From Sporosarcina sp. D27 (GTDB taxonomy: Bacteria; Bacillota; Bacilli; Bacillales_A; Planococcaceae): DNA of 58,556 nt. Position numbers and translations under genes: made by a program. The notes beneath the pieces are model-generated. The model made no database searches. It worked only from the letters and a program-made list of their open reading frames with translations, and was not told the origin of the DNA. The stretch covers positions 1 to 58,556 of the forward strand of contig NZ_AZUC01000052.1 in assembly GCF_000586555.1 (NCBI RefSeq). Direction: 5' to 3'. Position 1 is the stretch's first letter; every line of letters starts with the position of its first letter. Positions 16,028-24,716 of this stretch are shown piece by piece.

Positions 16028-16354
16028 GTGAAGCGACTAAAAACAATAGAAGAGTGGCAGATGCTACTAGAGCATTCTGATGAACAGCCGCTACTTTTAT
16101 TTAAATTAAGCATGACGAGTTTAAGCAGTGTAACCGCCAAAAAGGAAATGGAATCGCTCGTGACGGATATTCCGAGATATGTGGTCATTTCACAGCTGGA
16201 TAAGAAAGTATCGAATGCGGTGGAATTAGATACAGGCGTTAAACATGAAACACCACAACTGCTCATTATCAAAGGCAAAAAAGCCATTTGGCAGGCAACC
16301 CGTTACCAAATTAAGCAATCAGTTGTGTTAGATGCAATTGCCACATATGTATAA
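16028..16354 (+). CDS. YtxJ-like protein lacking the redox cysteine
   Basis: A 108-residue thioredoxin-fold protein of the YtxJ/DUF2847 family (monothiol bacilliredoxin-like, linked to bacillithiol). The family motif, usually like KHSTTCxxS, reads KLSMTSLSS here (residues 26-34), so the reactive cysteine is replaced by serine. The protein contains no cysteine at all. The second family motif, TPQLLIIKGKKAIWQATRYQI, is well kept, and the frame is full length, so this is not simple decay. Start GTG 16028 with GAGGAG upstream. Direct redox function is unlikely; a structural or regulatory role is possible. Confidence 0.7.
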   Translation: MKRLKTIEEWQMLLEHSDEQPLLLFKLSMTSLSSVTAKKEMESLVTDIPRYVVISQLDKKVSNAVELDTGVKHETPQLLIIKGKKAIWQATRYQIKQSVVLDAIATYV

Positions 16355-16372
16355 CGAAGTATTCAACTAGAA

Positions 16373-16428
16373 AAGGAGTGATCCCGTAAAGTCATTTTAT
16401 GACCTTTTAGGACCACTCCTTATTTTTT
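16373..16428. terminator. bidirectional terminator, copy 1
   Basis: Stem AAGGAGTGATCC (16373-16384) / GGACCACTCCTT (16410-16421) with one mismatch, flanked by A and T runs. It serves the YtxJ-like gene on the plus strand. Confidence 0.8.
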
Positions 16429-16524
16429 ATTGAATTCATTGTAAAATGTATTATCTTTTTTTCTTTTAAATAACCGTCTAAATCAGGTAGATAATTACTG
16501 TGAAACCGAGTATGAGCATTGAAC
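16421..16524 (-). pseudogene. 3' fragment of the small two-TM membrane protein gene
   Basis: This is a second copy of the end of the gene at 22061-22324, covering its last 30 or so codons with several substitutions. It lacks the start and most of the body. It is part of the direct repeat and marks one border of the 16.5-22.0 kb segment. The remaining sequence 16525-16806 has no recognisable gene; it should hold the promoter of the SGNH gene, where only weak -35/-10-like boxes are visible. Confidence 0.7.
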
Positions 16525-16806
16525 TTACTTAAGAACGGAGATGCAAATAATAGAACCGAAAGCGATTTTAATAGCGAAGGATGAATGATGGGTATGGTGC
16601 TGAGTTTCAGAAACTTGCTTTTTTAAATATGGATTCATTAATAACTGAATAGCAGGTTTGTGGTCTCAGCAAGACGCTACTAGAAGCTCAAAACTTTATT
16701 ACAAACTATTAACATTCCTCAGTAGTTAGCTGATTTACTTATACATATACTTGTAAGTGTACCATTATTGTGCGCATTGGAACCAATTAGACTAGGAGGT
16801 TTGTTA

Positions 16807-18453
16807 ATGATTCAATCTATGAAGAAATTTCGTTTTGTTTTTGTTCTCGTGTTAATTCTTCAATTCGTCGCATTGCCGTTGCAGTCCCACGCGGCGGAAA
16901 CTGATGCGAATGGTCCTACATGGGTGAAGCCTGTCAATTATTTGGCATTAGGGGATTCGTTGGCATTTGGTATTAGTTCAGATGGGTTACCTGGAAAAGG
17001 ATATCCCGATTATTTAGCTGATTCTTTGCAAGAAATGAAGATGCTCGCAACTTCGAATAAAGGATTTGCTTACCCAGGCTATACAGCTCCAGATGTATTA
17101 AAAGACTTGAAAGACAATGTTACTAAACCAGTTGTAGGGATTGGGCAAGAAGGTAAGACGTTGGAATTGCATCAAGCTATTCAAGAAGCCAACCTGATTA
17201 CAATTAGTGTCGGTGCGAACGATATGCTAAAGCATTTCAAAATCGATCCTGCTACAGGTGTTCCGCAATTCGATATGGCAGAGCTTACAGCTGCAATTCA
17301 ACAAGTCGGAACGAATTATAATGAAATTTTAAAAGTCATTTATGAAATTAACCCAAACGTTCAAGTGTATGTCATGGGGTACTATAATCCATTCCCAGCG
17401 CTTGCAGCTGACTATCAGCCACAACTTGCACAGTTGTTAGCAGGTTTGAATGGCTCAATCCAAGCAGGCATGCAAGGAACCCCTGCTGAATTCGTTTCAA
17501 CAAGTGAGCAAATTGCTACGGATTACAAGACGTACTTACCGAATTCAGCGAATATCCACTTAAGCGAAGCAGGATACAAAGTGGTTGCGGATGAGTTTAG
17601 CAAGCAACTGAAAGCTACTTATTCTTGGATCCCTAAGGATGCGTTAATTGCACAACTAAAAGGGGATGACGCTGCAACTCTTACATGGAAGCCTGCAGTG
17701 GATACAAAAAAAATCATGGGCTATGGCATTTATATGAATGACGAACTCATAGGTCAAGTTGGCGCGGATGTTCTCACATATGATGTAACCAATCTTAAAG
17801 CGAACACAGATTATCAGTTTAAAGTGGTAGCTGTTAACGAAGACAAGGTTGCATCTACTGAAAATCCAACGGCAAAGGTGACAACGAAAGCAACAGAAAC
17901 ACCAACACCGATTCTTTTTAAAGATATTCAAAAACACTGGGCAAAATCCTATATCGAAAAAGCAGTGGAAGCGGGAATCGTTTCGGGGTATTCGGATGGT
18001 ACCTTCAAACCAGAACAGACGTTGACACGCGTCCAAGCCACTTCAATTATTGTTCGGACACTGGGTCTTAAACCAACACAGCCTGCACCATTTAAAGATA
18101 TTAGTCTTTTCTCAGAACAGATTCAATCTGAAATTGCAGCAGCATCTCAATATGGGATTGTGTACGGTGTCAATGGAGAGTTGAAACCAAATGATCCTGT
18201 CTCACGTGTACAACTCGCAGCAATGTTGAATAGAACGTTTGAGCTCGTAAATGGGAAGCCATACGTTGCAAAATCACCAGCACCATACAAAGACATTTCC
18301 GGATACGGTACAGAAGCGCAAAATTCGATTGCGATGTTGCACGAATTCGGTATTGTGCATGGATCGAATGGGAAATTCCTACCTGCAGATGGAACAAAAC
18401 GTGGGGAATCAGCGAAAATCCTTGTAAACTTTTCAATGTTACTCAAGCGATAA
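16807..18453 (+). CDS. secreted SGNH/GDSL hydrolase with FN3 and three SLH domains
   Basis: A 548-residue surface protein. A signal peptide ends near SHA-AE (residue 29). The SGNH esterase domain spans about 40-280 with YLALGDSLAFG (catalytic Ser), SVGANDML (block III) and NIHLSEAGYK (block V His; the usual Asp before it is not evident). A fibronectin-III domain covers about 290-362. Three SLH repeats follow (KDIQKHWAKSYIEKAVEAGI, FKDISLFSEQIQSEIAAASQ, YKDISGYGTEAQNSIAM), which anchor proteins to pyruvylated wall polymers. Start ATG 16807 after AGGAGGT. A decayed relative lies at 12664-12896. Confidence 0.85.
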   Translation: MIQSMKKFRFVFVLVLILQFVALPLQSHAAETDANGPTWVKPVNYLALGDSLAFGISSDGLPGKGYPDYLADSLQEMKMLATSNKGFAYPGYTAPDVLKDLKDNVTKPVVGIGQEGKTLELHQAIQEANLITISVGANDMLKHFKIDPATGVPQFDMAELTAAIQQVGTNYNEILKVIYEINPNVQVYVMGYYNPFPALAADYQPQLAQLLAGLNGSIQAGMQGTPAEFVSTSEQIATDYKTYLPNSANIHLSEAGYKVVADEFSKQLKATYSWIPKDALIAQLKGDDAATLTWKPAVDTKKIMGYGIYMNDELIGQVGADVLTYDVTNLKANTDYQFKVVAVNEDKVASTENPTAKVTTKATETPTPILFKDIQKHWAKSYIEKAVEAGIVSGYSDGTFKPEQTLTRVQATSIIVRTLGLKPTQPAPFKDISLFSEQIQSEIAAASQYGIVYGVNGELKPNDPVSRVQLAAMLNRTFELVNGKPYVAKSPAPYKDISGYGTEAQNSIAMLHEFGIVHGSNGKFLPADGTKRGESAKILVNFSMLLKR

Positions 18454-18485
18454 TCATTGTACATCATCTAGGGGACTACAAAAAT

Positions 18486-18526
18486 AAAAAAGGGGACCAA
18501 TCAGTTACTAGATTGGCTCCCTTTTT
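18486..18526. terminator. bidirectional terminator between convergent genes
   Basis: Stem AAAAAGGGGACCAATC / GATTGGCTCCCTTTTT with two mismatches and A/T runs on both sides. It separates the SGNH gene from the convergent LAL regulator gene. Confidence 0.85.
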
Positions 18527-18572
18527 CTGTAGAAGTAGTTTCTCAAATAGGTCTTTGTAGAGCCCGTAGCTA

Positions 18573-21077
18573 CTACTTATATTTTAGGAGTATGGCTTTT
18601 GCTCGCGATGTGACTTCGAGTTTTTGATAAATAGATGAGAGATAGACCCTTACAGTTCCTTCAGTTAACTTTAATTGTTCAGCAATTTCTCGGTTCGTTA
18701 TGCCGTCTGCTAATAAGGAAAATACCTCTTGTTCCCGTGGAGTCAGTGCTTGATGCTTCAATTCACTTGTAGGTTTGGCAGGTTGTAGATGCTGTAAATA
18801 ATGAGAGGAAATGGACTGCTCACTCTGCCCTTTTTGTTGTAGACGCGTTAGATAACGATTGAGAAGGGGCTGCAATTCAGTTTCATCTAAAAATGTTCGA
18901 ATGTAGTAATAGGGTGCGCCATACTGTATTGCTTCATGCAAAACTTCAAGTGCTGTCTCTGAATTACCCAGTCGATTGTGACAAATCGCTTCAAGTACAG
19001 TTGCTTCTACAAGTGTCGCAATTTGAGTTTCCTGCAGTGCCTTTGTTTTCGTTTGGATGAGAAGCGTAAGAGCCTTTTCAGGTTGTTGTTTCATGAGCAA
19101 TAACCGTGTGTACACAAGCTCCCAAAAAGGTTGTTTTGTTTTCGTAGCGTGTAATTCGAATTCGGCATTTCTACTATCACCAGCGATAATTGAACAATAG
19201 GCTAGCATAATTCGAATACAGGTTAGCCAATGTTTTTCGGTGACCATATCTTTGACTTGTGTCAGCATGGATTGAGCTGAAGTTAGCTTCCCTTCAGATA
19301 AGTAAATCTTTGCTTTTAATAAATACATAGGGATGAATAGGCCTGGATCATTGAGCTGATGGCCTTGTTGTAGTGCCACTTCTAACTCTTTCTTGGCATA
19401 CTCAATTAAATTGCGCTCATATAACGATTCTGCAGAGTTACCATATATAAATGCTGTAACGCTACTCGTTTGATAGGATGTATTCCGAAATAGCTCTGCC
19501 AGTTCGCCACCTTCTTCCATAGAAGGCATTTTGCCTTTGGAACCGATGGCAGTTCTTAAAAGTTTATATTCAAAAACATTATATTTCATGTGTACATCAT
19601 CCCAACGAGAAGGGATAGCATCATTGTTCATTTGCCGCTGAATGATTTCCTTTGCAACTTGCAAATCGCCCCCTGTTGAAATAATTACGAATGCCCGAAC
19701 AAACTCATAAATAGACGCTATGGCGGCATGCTCTTCTTGTACCATCCATTGTTCGGTCTTTTCACGGATTTCGAGTTCCATCATAAGTGATTGAGTAACA
19801 GCGATTTCACCGGTCGACATGGAAGTTATGACACCCATCACCAACATTTCATGTGGGACGCTAAAGTTGTTGCTGCGCAAATGATGCATCCAGCGCATGA
19901 AGGTGGTTGTCTGACCGGATGAGAAAAGGTGGACAAGGTGTTGAACGATCCAATCGCTCGCAAGCTCATAACATTCATATTTTAGCGCGAGTTCAATTGC
20001 AGAGATGACATCGCCTTTGTCATGTAAAAGGGAAGCAGTTTCTTCTACAATTGTTATGACTTGTTTTGATGTGAAACGTTTTCTAAGTTCAGCTTGCAAG
20101 GCTTCCGCAAATAGATGGTGATACCGAAAAACGGGATTAGATGATTGAAGGCGGATGATAAAAAAACCCATACTTTCCAACGTTTCAAGCAACTTATAAC
20201 TATCAGTTCTTTCGGTGAGCTGATTACAAAGTTCTGGTTCAAGAACGTTGAGTAGAGAAGTACGTATAAGAAAAACTTGTGTTAGTAATGGAAGTGGAGC
20301 CAGGATTTCCTGTATTAAAAATTCATCAATAAGAGATCGTGAATCTTGATTTAGCTGTTCTGTGGGGGCAAGAGGATTCGCTAAATTTGCAAGTTGTAGG
20401 CCAGCTATCCACCCTTCAGTTTGTTCCATAAGTCGTTCAAGCGTCTCTTTACTTGGAATCGACAAGTTTTTAATGACGCAAAATTCCTTAGCCTCTTCCA
20501 ATGTAAATCGTAACTGGGGTTCGTTGAATTCTGTAACCCACTGGTGGACACGCCATCGTGCAATTGGCAGGGGCAAGTCAGTCCGAGATGTCAGATAGAC
20601 GTGGACGTTGCTAGGAGCCAATTCTATAAACTTGGTCATCATACGATGAATAAAACGATTTTCAATTAAGTGGTAATCATCCATGACAAGGGAAAAGGGA
20701 ATCCCAGACATACTAATTTCTTGTATAAAGGAGTCGATGAAAAAGTCATACGTCATTTCATCAGAAGATTTCAAAAGGTGGATAAGCACTTGATCCACAT
20801 CTGTTTGGCACGTTTTAGCAACTGCATGCAACACATAAGTCCAAAATCGAGTAGGGTCATTGTCGGTATTATCGATTGAAATCCAAGCAGCATTTTCTTG
20901 AGATATTTTGAGCCACTGAAGCAATAATGTTGTTTTCCCATATCCGGCAGGAGCCCGTAGAATCGTTACCTTTTTTTGTGAGTTATTTCTAAACGATTCA
21001 TATAATCTTGTTCGCTCCACGTTATCAAGTAAGCCACTAGGGATTTCTGTTTTTGTAGGCAAAAGAACGGTTGACAT
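18573..21077 (-). CDS. MalT/LAL-type LuxR family ATP-dependent regulator
   Basis: An 834-residue large ATP-binding LuxR regulator. The N-terminal STAND NTPase has Walker A APAGYGKTTLLLQW (about 41-54) and a Walker-B-like FSLVMDDYH near 125. A winged-helix part and a long helical TPR-like region follow (about 340-760). The C-terminal LuxR helix-turn-helix is LTPREQEVFSLLADGITNRE..GTVRVYLSSIYQKLEV. Relatives such as MalT oligomerise on binding inducer and ATP, then activate transcription. Convergent with the SGNH-SLH gene, which it may control; its ligand is unknown. RBS GAGGTGATCC. Confidence 0.88.
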   Translation of the reverse strand: MSTVLLPTKTEIPSGLLDNVERTRLYESFRNNSQKKVTILRAPAGYGKTTLLLQWLKISQENAAWISIDNTDNDPTRFWTYVLHAVAKTCQTDVDQVLIHLLKSSDEMTYDFFIDSFIQEISMSGIPFSLVMDDYHLIENRFIHRMMTKFIELAPSNVHVYLTSRTDLPLPIARWRVHQWVTEFNEPQLRFTLEEAKEFCVIKNLSIPSKETLERLMEQTEGWIAGLQLANLANPLAPTEQLNQDSRSLIDEFLIQEILAPLPLLTQVFLIRTSLLNVLEPELCNQLTERTDSYKLLETLESMGFFIIRLQSSNPVFRYHHLFAEALQAELRKRFTSKQVITIVEETASLLHDKGDVISAIELALKYECYELASDWIVQHLVHLFSSGQTTTFMRWMHHLRSNNFSVPHEMLVMGVITSMSTGEIAVTQSLMMELEIREKTEQWMVQEEHAAIASIYEFVRAFVIISTGGDLQVAKEIIQRQMNNDAIPSRWDDVHMKYNVFEYKLLRTAIGSKGKMPSMEEGGELAELFRNTSYQTSSVTAFIYGNSAESLYERNLIEYAKKELEVALQQGHQLNDPGLFIPMYLLKAKIYLSEGKLTSAQSMLTQVKDMVTEKHWLTCIRIMLAYCSIIAGDSRNAEFELHATKTKQPFWELVYTRLLLMKQQPEKALTLLIQTKTKALQETQIATLVEATVLEAICHNRLGNSETALEVLHEAIQYGAPYYYIRTFLDETELQPLLNRYLTRLQQKGQSEQSISSHYLQHLQPAKPTSELKHQALTPREQEVFSLLADGITNREIAEQLKLTEGTVRVYLSSIYQKLEVTSRAKAILLKYK

Positions 21078-21550
21078 TGGATCACCTCTCTTTCTAGCTC
21101 AATCTTGGGGATTATGTTTTGTAGGACGTTCTTAAAGATGTATGAAGATATTACGATGTCTTTCATCCTAGTATACAGAAGGTTCAATATTTAACAATAT
21201 TATAATTTTTATGCTTGAAAGTTTGAATTGTACTAAAATAATACTTTTCTGCGAAAAAGATTATTCCATGTAGGGAAAATAAGACCATTGGTAATGTGGT
21301 GGCTGAAGAAGACGCATTGAAGTTTGCTGAGGGAAAGTGAGGTGAAAAAATCAAAGAGCAAAATGAGTGTGAAAAACCATTGAAAATTTGAAAACTGAAA
21401 GCCTCGAAGAAAATCAGTCATGCATTAATGAATATCAATATTAGTAGAGGTATGTGCAGAAACCTTTCATAATGGATTTCTGTACACGCCTGTTTTGTTA
21501 CGCATCCTTTCTTCTTTTCAATCTCCTACTAAATTTTCCGACATTTGAGC
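21078..21550. other. gene-poor spacer with possible eroded coding sequence
   Basis: About 470 bp without an intact gene. On the plus strand near 21260-21420 a run of codons reads like protein (KTIGNVVAEEDALKFAEGK, stop, GEKIKEQNECEKPLKI, stop), suggesting a decayed frame of unknown family. A hairpin TGCAGAAA..TTTCTGTA lies near 21451-21485. The promoter of the LAL gene should be in 21078-21200. Confidence 0.25.
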
Positions 21551-21940
21551 CTAGATTCTCCGAATAAGTAACAGTTCTTCAGGCACTATCCCTTTTAACA
21601 ACGTTTTTTCGTGTTCGCTCCAAATCTTTCTAATGGGTTCTTCAAGCTATCTACCTTTCTCTGTAAGATAGACATTCGAAATGCAATGATCGACTTCATC
21701 AGGTTTACGAATTACAATGTCGTCTTGTTCAAGCTTTCTTAACATATTGCTCATCGTAGAGGCTACTGAACCGATTTTGTTTCTTAATTTAGCTTGCGGG
21801 ATCCCGTCTTGCTCCCATAAGTGAAATAATGCGAGCTCTTGACCAATATGCAAACCGAGTTCACGGAGCTCATGGGCATAATTCTTCCGAGTTTGAATGG
21901 AAATGTTTTGTAATAGAATACGGAATTCACTTTCTATCAT
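21551..21940 (-). pseudogene. MarR family regulator interrupted by an in-frame stop
   Basis: The frame starts at ATG 21940 after GGAGGG and encodes a MarR-type winged helix (LGLHIGQELALFHLWEQDGI, KLRNKIGSVASTMSNMLRKLEQDDIVIRKPD..YLTEKGR). A TAG at 21647-21649 stops it after the wing. In the same frame the expected C-terminal dimerisation helix follows (LEEPIRKIWSEHEKTLLKGI) to a stop at 21551-21553. Restoring one codon would give a normal-length protein of about 129 residues. It lies inside the repeat-bounded segment. Recent inactivation is the simplest reading; a sequencing error is possible. Confidence 0.75.
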
Positions 21941-21990
21941 AAAGTGCCCTCCATACATAAATATAGTTAGTGTGCTAAATTTCAACCTTT

Positions 21991-22156
21991 GTATAGCGAA
22001 GTCTTCAAATAGAAAAGAAGTGATCCAATAAAGTCATTTTTGACATTTTAGGACCACTCCTTATTTTTTATTGAATTCATTGTAAAATGTATCGTCTTTT
22101 TTCTTTTCGATAACCGTCCAAATCAGGTAGATAATTACTGTGAACCCGAGTATGAG
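21991..22156. repeat. direct repeat copy 2 (pairs with 16349-16524)
   Basis: Same orientation as copy 1. It begins with GTATAGCGAAG, equivalent to the stop-codon region of the YtxJ-like gene in copy 1, and runs into the 3' part of the intact membrane gene. It suggests that the YtxJ-like gene and this membrane gene were once direct neighbours. Confidence 0.85.
22015..22068. terminator. terminator, copy 2
   Basis: Stem AAGAAGTGATCC (22015-22026) / GGACCACTCCTT (22051-22062). In this copy it ends the minus-strand membrane protein gene. Confidence 0.75.
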
Positions 22157-22324
22157 TAGAGAGGCATTGAAAACGAATTCAAAATCCATGTCTTTTACCG
22201 TTCTTTTGGCAATGCCTGCCTGATCATAAATTTCATAGCCTGTTTTTTGATAATCCATGAATAGAAAGGATAGGAAGATTCCTATTACACTCCCACTAAC
22301 TAACGAAAGGAAGAATTTCTTCAA
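22061..22324 (-). CDS. small two-TM membrane protein, function unknown
   Basis: An 87-residue protein with two hydrophobic segments (about 4-23 and 51-70) and a charged C-terminus KKKDDTFYNEFNKK. No family recognised. Start TTG 22324 with AGGAGGTGC upstream, a convincing translation signal. A truncated second copy of its 3' end lies at 16421-16524. The short loop between the membrane segments contains YEIYDQAGIAKRTVKDMD, likely outside the cell. Confidence 0.65.
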   Translation of the reverse strand: MKKFFLSLVSGSVIGIFLSFLFMDYQKTGYEIYDQAGIAKRTVKDMDFEFVFNASLLILGFTVIIYLIWTVIEKKKDDTFYNEFNKK

Positions 22325-22510
22325 AGTAAATGCACCTCCTATTGCTAGTATATCTTATTTGCTTATAATTGTGTGAAAAAACAGTTAATATCTTTAAGGA
22401 AGTTTTGCTTTACTAGAAAACATTTTGGCTTCGATCGAGTAAGGTCATATTTAGCTGAATAGTTGACATGATGATTGAATGGATGTGAAAGGAAGCACGA
22501 CCTGTTTCTT

Positions 22511-23062
22511 TTAATATTTACTAGTTGCACGGTTAGGACGGGGCCAGATGAAATAGCTTGCTGAAATGAGAAGGTCAATAACTAAAATGAGCGCCCAAAG
22601 ACGTAGTGTGTTATCAAACTCCTGTGTTCGCTCAGGTGCATAGATGTACCATTTTACAAACAAGATCATGGGAGCCCCGATTGCGAAAGCAAAGACATGG
22701 CGAAGTGAACCTTTCATAGAATGGGTGGCATGCGGATAACCTGTTTTTCGAATTGGTTTTGGCCCGTTTTTGGTAATGTAATATTGAAATCGTTCGTCTG
22801 CCCATTGGATCATGCTTTTTCCGAATGCTAGGGAAATTCCGATGTAAAGTGGAGCGATGGAGTGTGCGACGGTCGCTGTCGCTCCATGGTAAAGGTCAAT
22901 TGCTGTGACCAATAACAAAATGACATCTATCAAAGGAATTAGAGCAAGAATAAAAAGACCAAGCCGTTTTTGTTTGAACACATATCGGACTGTAAGGCCG
23001 ATGGCGATGACGGCCCAAAAGCTGATTTCACATGCAATGATGATGTAAGCAACAAAATTCAT
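22511..23062 (-). CDS. integral membrane protein, YmcC-like, function unknown
   Basis: A 183-residue protein with about five membrane segments (near 4-24, 35-55, 70-85, 125-145, 155-172) and a cytoplasmic loop QWADERFQYYITKNGPKPIRKTG. It resembles uncharacterised Bacillus membrane proteins such as YmcC, from memory only. It is divergent from the TetR gene at 23160, and a palindrome overlaps its promoter, so it is probably the TetR target. Strong RBS AGGAGG. Confidence 0.65.
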   Translation of the reverse strand: MNFVAYIIIACEISFWAVIAIGLTVRYVFKQKRLGLFILALIPLIDVILLLVTAIDLYHGATATVAHSIAPLYIGISLAFGKSMIQWADERFQYYITKNGPKPIRKTGYPHATHSMKGSLRHVFAFAIGAPMILFVKWYIYAPERTQEFDNTLRLWALILVIDLLISASYFIWPRPNRATSKY

Positions 23063-23100
23063 GAAGAACCTCCTAATTTAGTGCAGTTGTATTAAAACGG

Positions 23101-23137
23101 AGTATACAGAAAAATTCTTTTTAGTAAAACTGTTTTA
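23101..23137 (-). promoter_or_regulatory. promoter of the membrane gene with TetR operator
   Basis: On the minus strand TTTACT (complement of 23123-23128) and TATACT (complement of 23101-23106) are spaced by 16 nt. The palindrome TAAAAC-N-GTTTTA (23125-23137) overlaps the -35 box. A repressor bound there would block the membrane gene and may also act on the divergent TetR gene. Confidence 0.55.
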
Positions 23138-23159
23138 TTAACTTATTCTAAACTAAGAT

Positions 23160-23750
23160 ATGCCTAAAATTGTGAATCATGATGAACGAAAAAATACAAT
23201 CGCAGAAGCTATGTGGCGAGTCATTTTGGATAAAGGGATGGAAGGAGCGACAGTACGAAATATAGCGGAAGAAGCGGGACTATCATTAGGAGCGCTTCGT
23301 TATTACTTCAAAACCCAGGATGACTTGCTAGTATATGCTATGGATTTAGTTCAAGAACGAGCAACGAAACGGATAGAATCTGTACTGAAAAAGTCCCTAT
23401 CTCCACGAGAGTTAGTAATTGCAATAATTTTAGAAATTGTGCCTGTCAATACAACTACGAGAATTGAGATGGAAGTACGGTTTGCATTTGTCGCATACGT
23501 GAAACATCGGAGCGATACACTAGTGGTGCCAGATGATCAGAACTTGCAAATAACAGAAAACCTACTTTACTTTTTAGAAGAGAATCTGTTATTGAGGCCA
23601 GAATGTATGATGGAAATGGAAACAGAGCGATTATATGGCCTGATTGATGGCCTTGCGATTCATGCGATATTGGATCCAGATCGATTGGATTCTGAGCTGA
23701 TAAGGAAGACGATTGAATACCATATTGACTCGATTTGTGTGACGACTTGA
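23160..23750 (+). CDS. TetR family transcriptional regulator
   Basis: A 196-residue TetR protein. The N-terminal helix-turn-helix is KNTIAEAMWRVILDKGMEGATVRNIAEEAGLSLGALRYYFKTQDDLL; the C-terminal ligand domain resembles the BetI/PksA type. ATG 23160 is the only start that keeps the whole domain, but no Shine-Dalgarno sequence is visible before it. A TATTCT box lies about 10 nt upstream, so a leaderless or near-leaderless transcript is possible. It is divergent from the membrane gene it likely represses. Confidence 0.8.
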   Translation: MPKIVNHDERKNTIAEAMWRVILDKGMEGATVRNIAEEAGLSLGALRYYFKTQDDLLVYAMDLVQERATKRIESVLKKSLSPRELVIAIILEIVPVNTTTRIEMEVRFAFVAYVKHRSDTLVVPDDQNLQITENLLYFLEENLLLRPECMMEMETERLYGLIDGLAIHAILDPDRLDSELIRKTIEYHIDSICVTT

Positions 23751-23857
23751 CCATTTTTATTTATAATTGTAAAAGCGAAGGAAATCGACAAGGTATATAG
23801 CGTGGTTGAAAAGAACTGAATTTTCATGTGAACATACAGCCAGTTAAATTATTAAAG

Positions 23858-23886
23858 AGGGCATTCAGTATCTGAATGTCCTTTTT
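23858..23886 (+). terminator. rho-independent terminator after the first TetR gene
   Basis: Stem AGGGCATTCAG (23858-23868) / CTGAATGTCCT (23872-23882), one mismatch, loop TAT, then a T run. Confidence 0.85.
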
Positions 23887-23948
23887 CGTTCATCAAAAAC
23901 TATATTGGGTGACTAATCACAAACAATGATGTGGAGTAGAAGCACATG

Positions 23949-23977
23949 TTGAAAGAAAACCGTCTGGATGGTACAGT
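23949..23977 (+). promoter_or_regulatory. autoregulated promoter of the carnitine-cluster TetR gene
   Basis: TTGAAA (23949-23954), 17-nt spacer, TACAGT (23972-23977). The spacer holds ACCGTC-TG-GATGGT (23959-23972), a palindrome with one mismatch that is nearly identical to the one before the catabolic operon at 24664. Confidence 0.7.
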
Positions 23978-24009
23978 AAAAAGTACTTGAAGAAATGAGG
24001 TGCAATCTA

Positions 24010-24546
24010 ATGGCTGCGAATACACGGAAAATTGATATTTTGGATGCGGCTTCTCGCATTGTTGCAGAAAGAGGGATTTTCCATTTAACGATAGAGGCGG
24101 TAGCAGAAGAAGCGGGAATTAGTAAAGGTGGCTTGCTCTATCACTATCGATCCAAGGAAGTCCTAGTAGAAAAAATGGTAGAACATTTAGCTAATAATTA
24201 TAGAAATAAAATCGCAACACATGCTGAAGAAGATGAGATAGAGGCTGGAAAATGGACTCGTGCATATGTGGACGTGACTTTTAAGAAAGGATATCCAAAT
24301 AAAGATATGCATTCCGGTTTACTTGCTGCCAAGGCCATTAATCCTGAACTAATGAGTCCAATCCGTGAAGTGTATTCTGAATGGCAAAGGGATATTGAAA
24401 CCGATGGGATTGATCCGATTATGGCAACGATTATCCGATTAGCCTCTGATGGTATTTGGTTAGCAGATTTGTTTGATATTAACCCAATTAGTGATGAGTA
24501 TAAAGAACTGGTTTATGAAAAATTAAAAGAATGGACGAAACAATGA
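24010..24546 (+). CDS. TetR family regulator of the carnitine cluster
   Basis: A 178-residue TetR protein: KIDILDAASRIVAERGIFHLTIEAVAEEAGISKGGLLYHYRSKEVLVEKM is the DNA-binding domain, with a TetR_C-type ligand domain after it. ATG 24010 is chosen over ATG 23995 because GAGGTG (23997-24002) sits 7 nt before it. Near-identical palindromes lie in its own promoter and in the promoter of the operon at 24717, so it most likely represses both and is released by a carnitine-related compound. That ligand is inference. Confidence 0.8.
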   Translation: MAANTRKIDILDAASRIVAERGIFHLTIEAVAEEAGISKGGLLYHYRSKEVLVEKMVEHLANNYRNKIATHAEEDEIEAGKWTRAYVDVTFKKGYPNKDMHSGLLAAKAINPELMSPIREVYSEWQRDIETDGIDPIMATIIRLASDGIWLADLFDINPISDEYKELVYEKLKEWTKQ

Positions 24547-24663
24547 AAATACTTTAATGTCAGCTTTCATGATTGTTTTGTGTGTGCCAGAAAAGAGTGC
24601 TAGCTGTCTAGTGGGGTTGAAAGATTATTCTCATAACTGTATAGTAATATCTCGAATACGTAA

Positions 24664-24682
24664 ACCGTCTGGACGGTATAGT
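24664..24682 (+). promoter_or_regulatory. TetR operator and -10 box of the carnitine operon
   Basis: Perfect palindrome ACCGTC-TG-GACGGT (24664-24677) abuts TATAGT (24677-24682). The same geometry occurs at 23959-23977. The -35 region here is weak (around 24654). Confidence 0.7.
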
Positions 24683-24716
24683 GTTTGAGTTGAAATTAAG
24701 AGGGGTGCTATAAAAT

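Larger units (their letters stand above)
16349..16524. repeat. direct repeat copy 1 (pairs with 21991-22156)
   Basis: About 170 bp with roughly 90% identity by eye to 21991-22156 in the same orientation. It begins in the last codons of the YtxJ-like gene and holds the shared hairpin terminator plus the 3' end of the small membrane gene. Confidence 0.85.
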
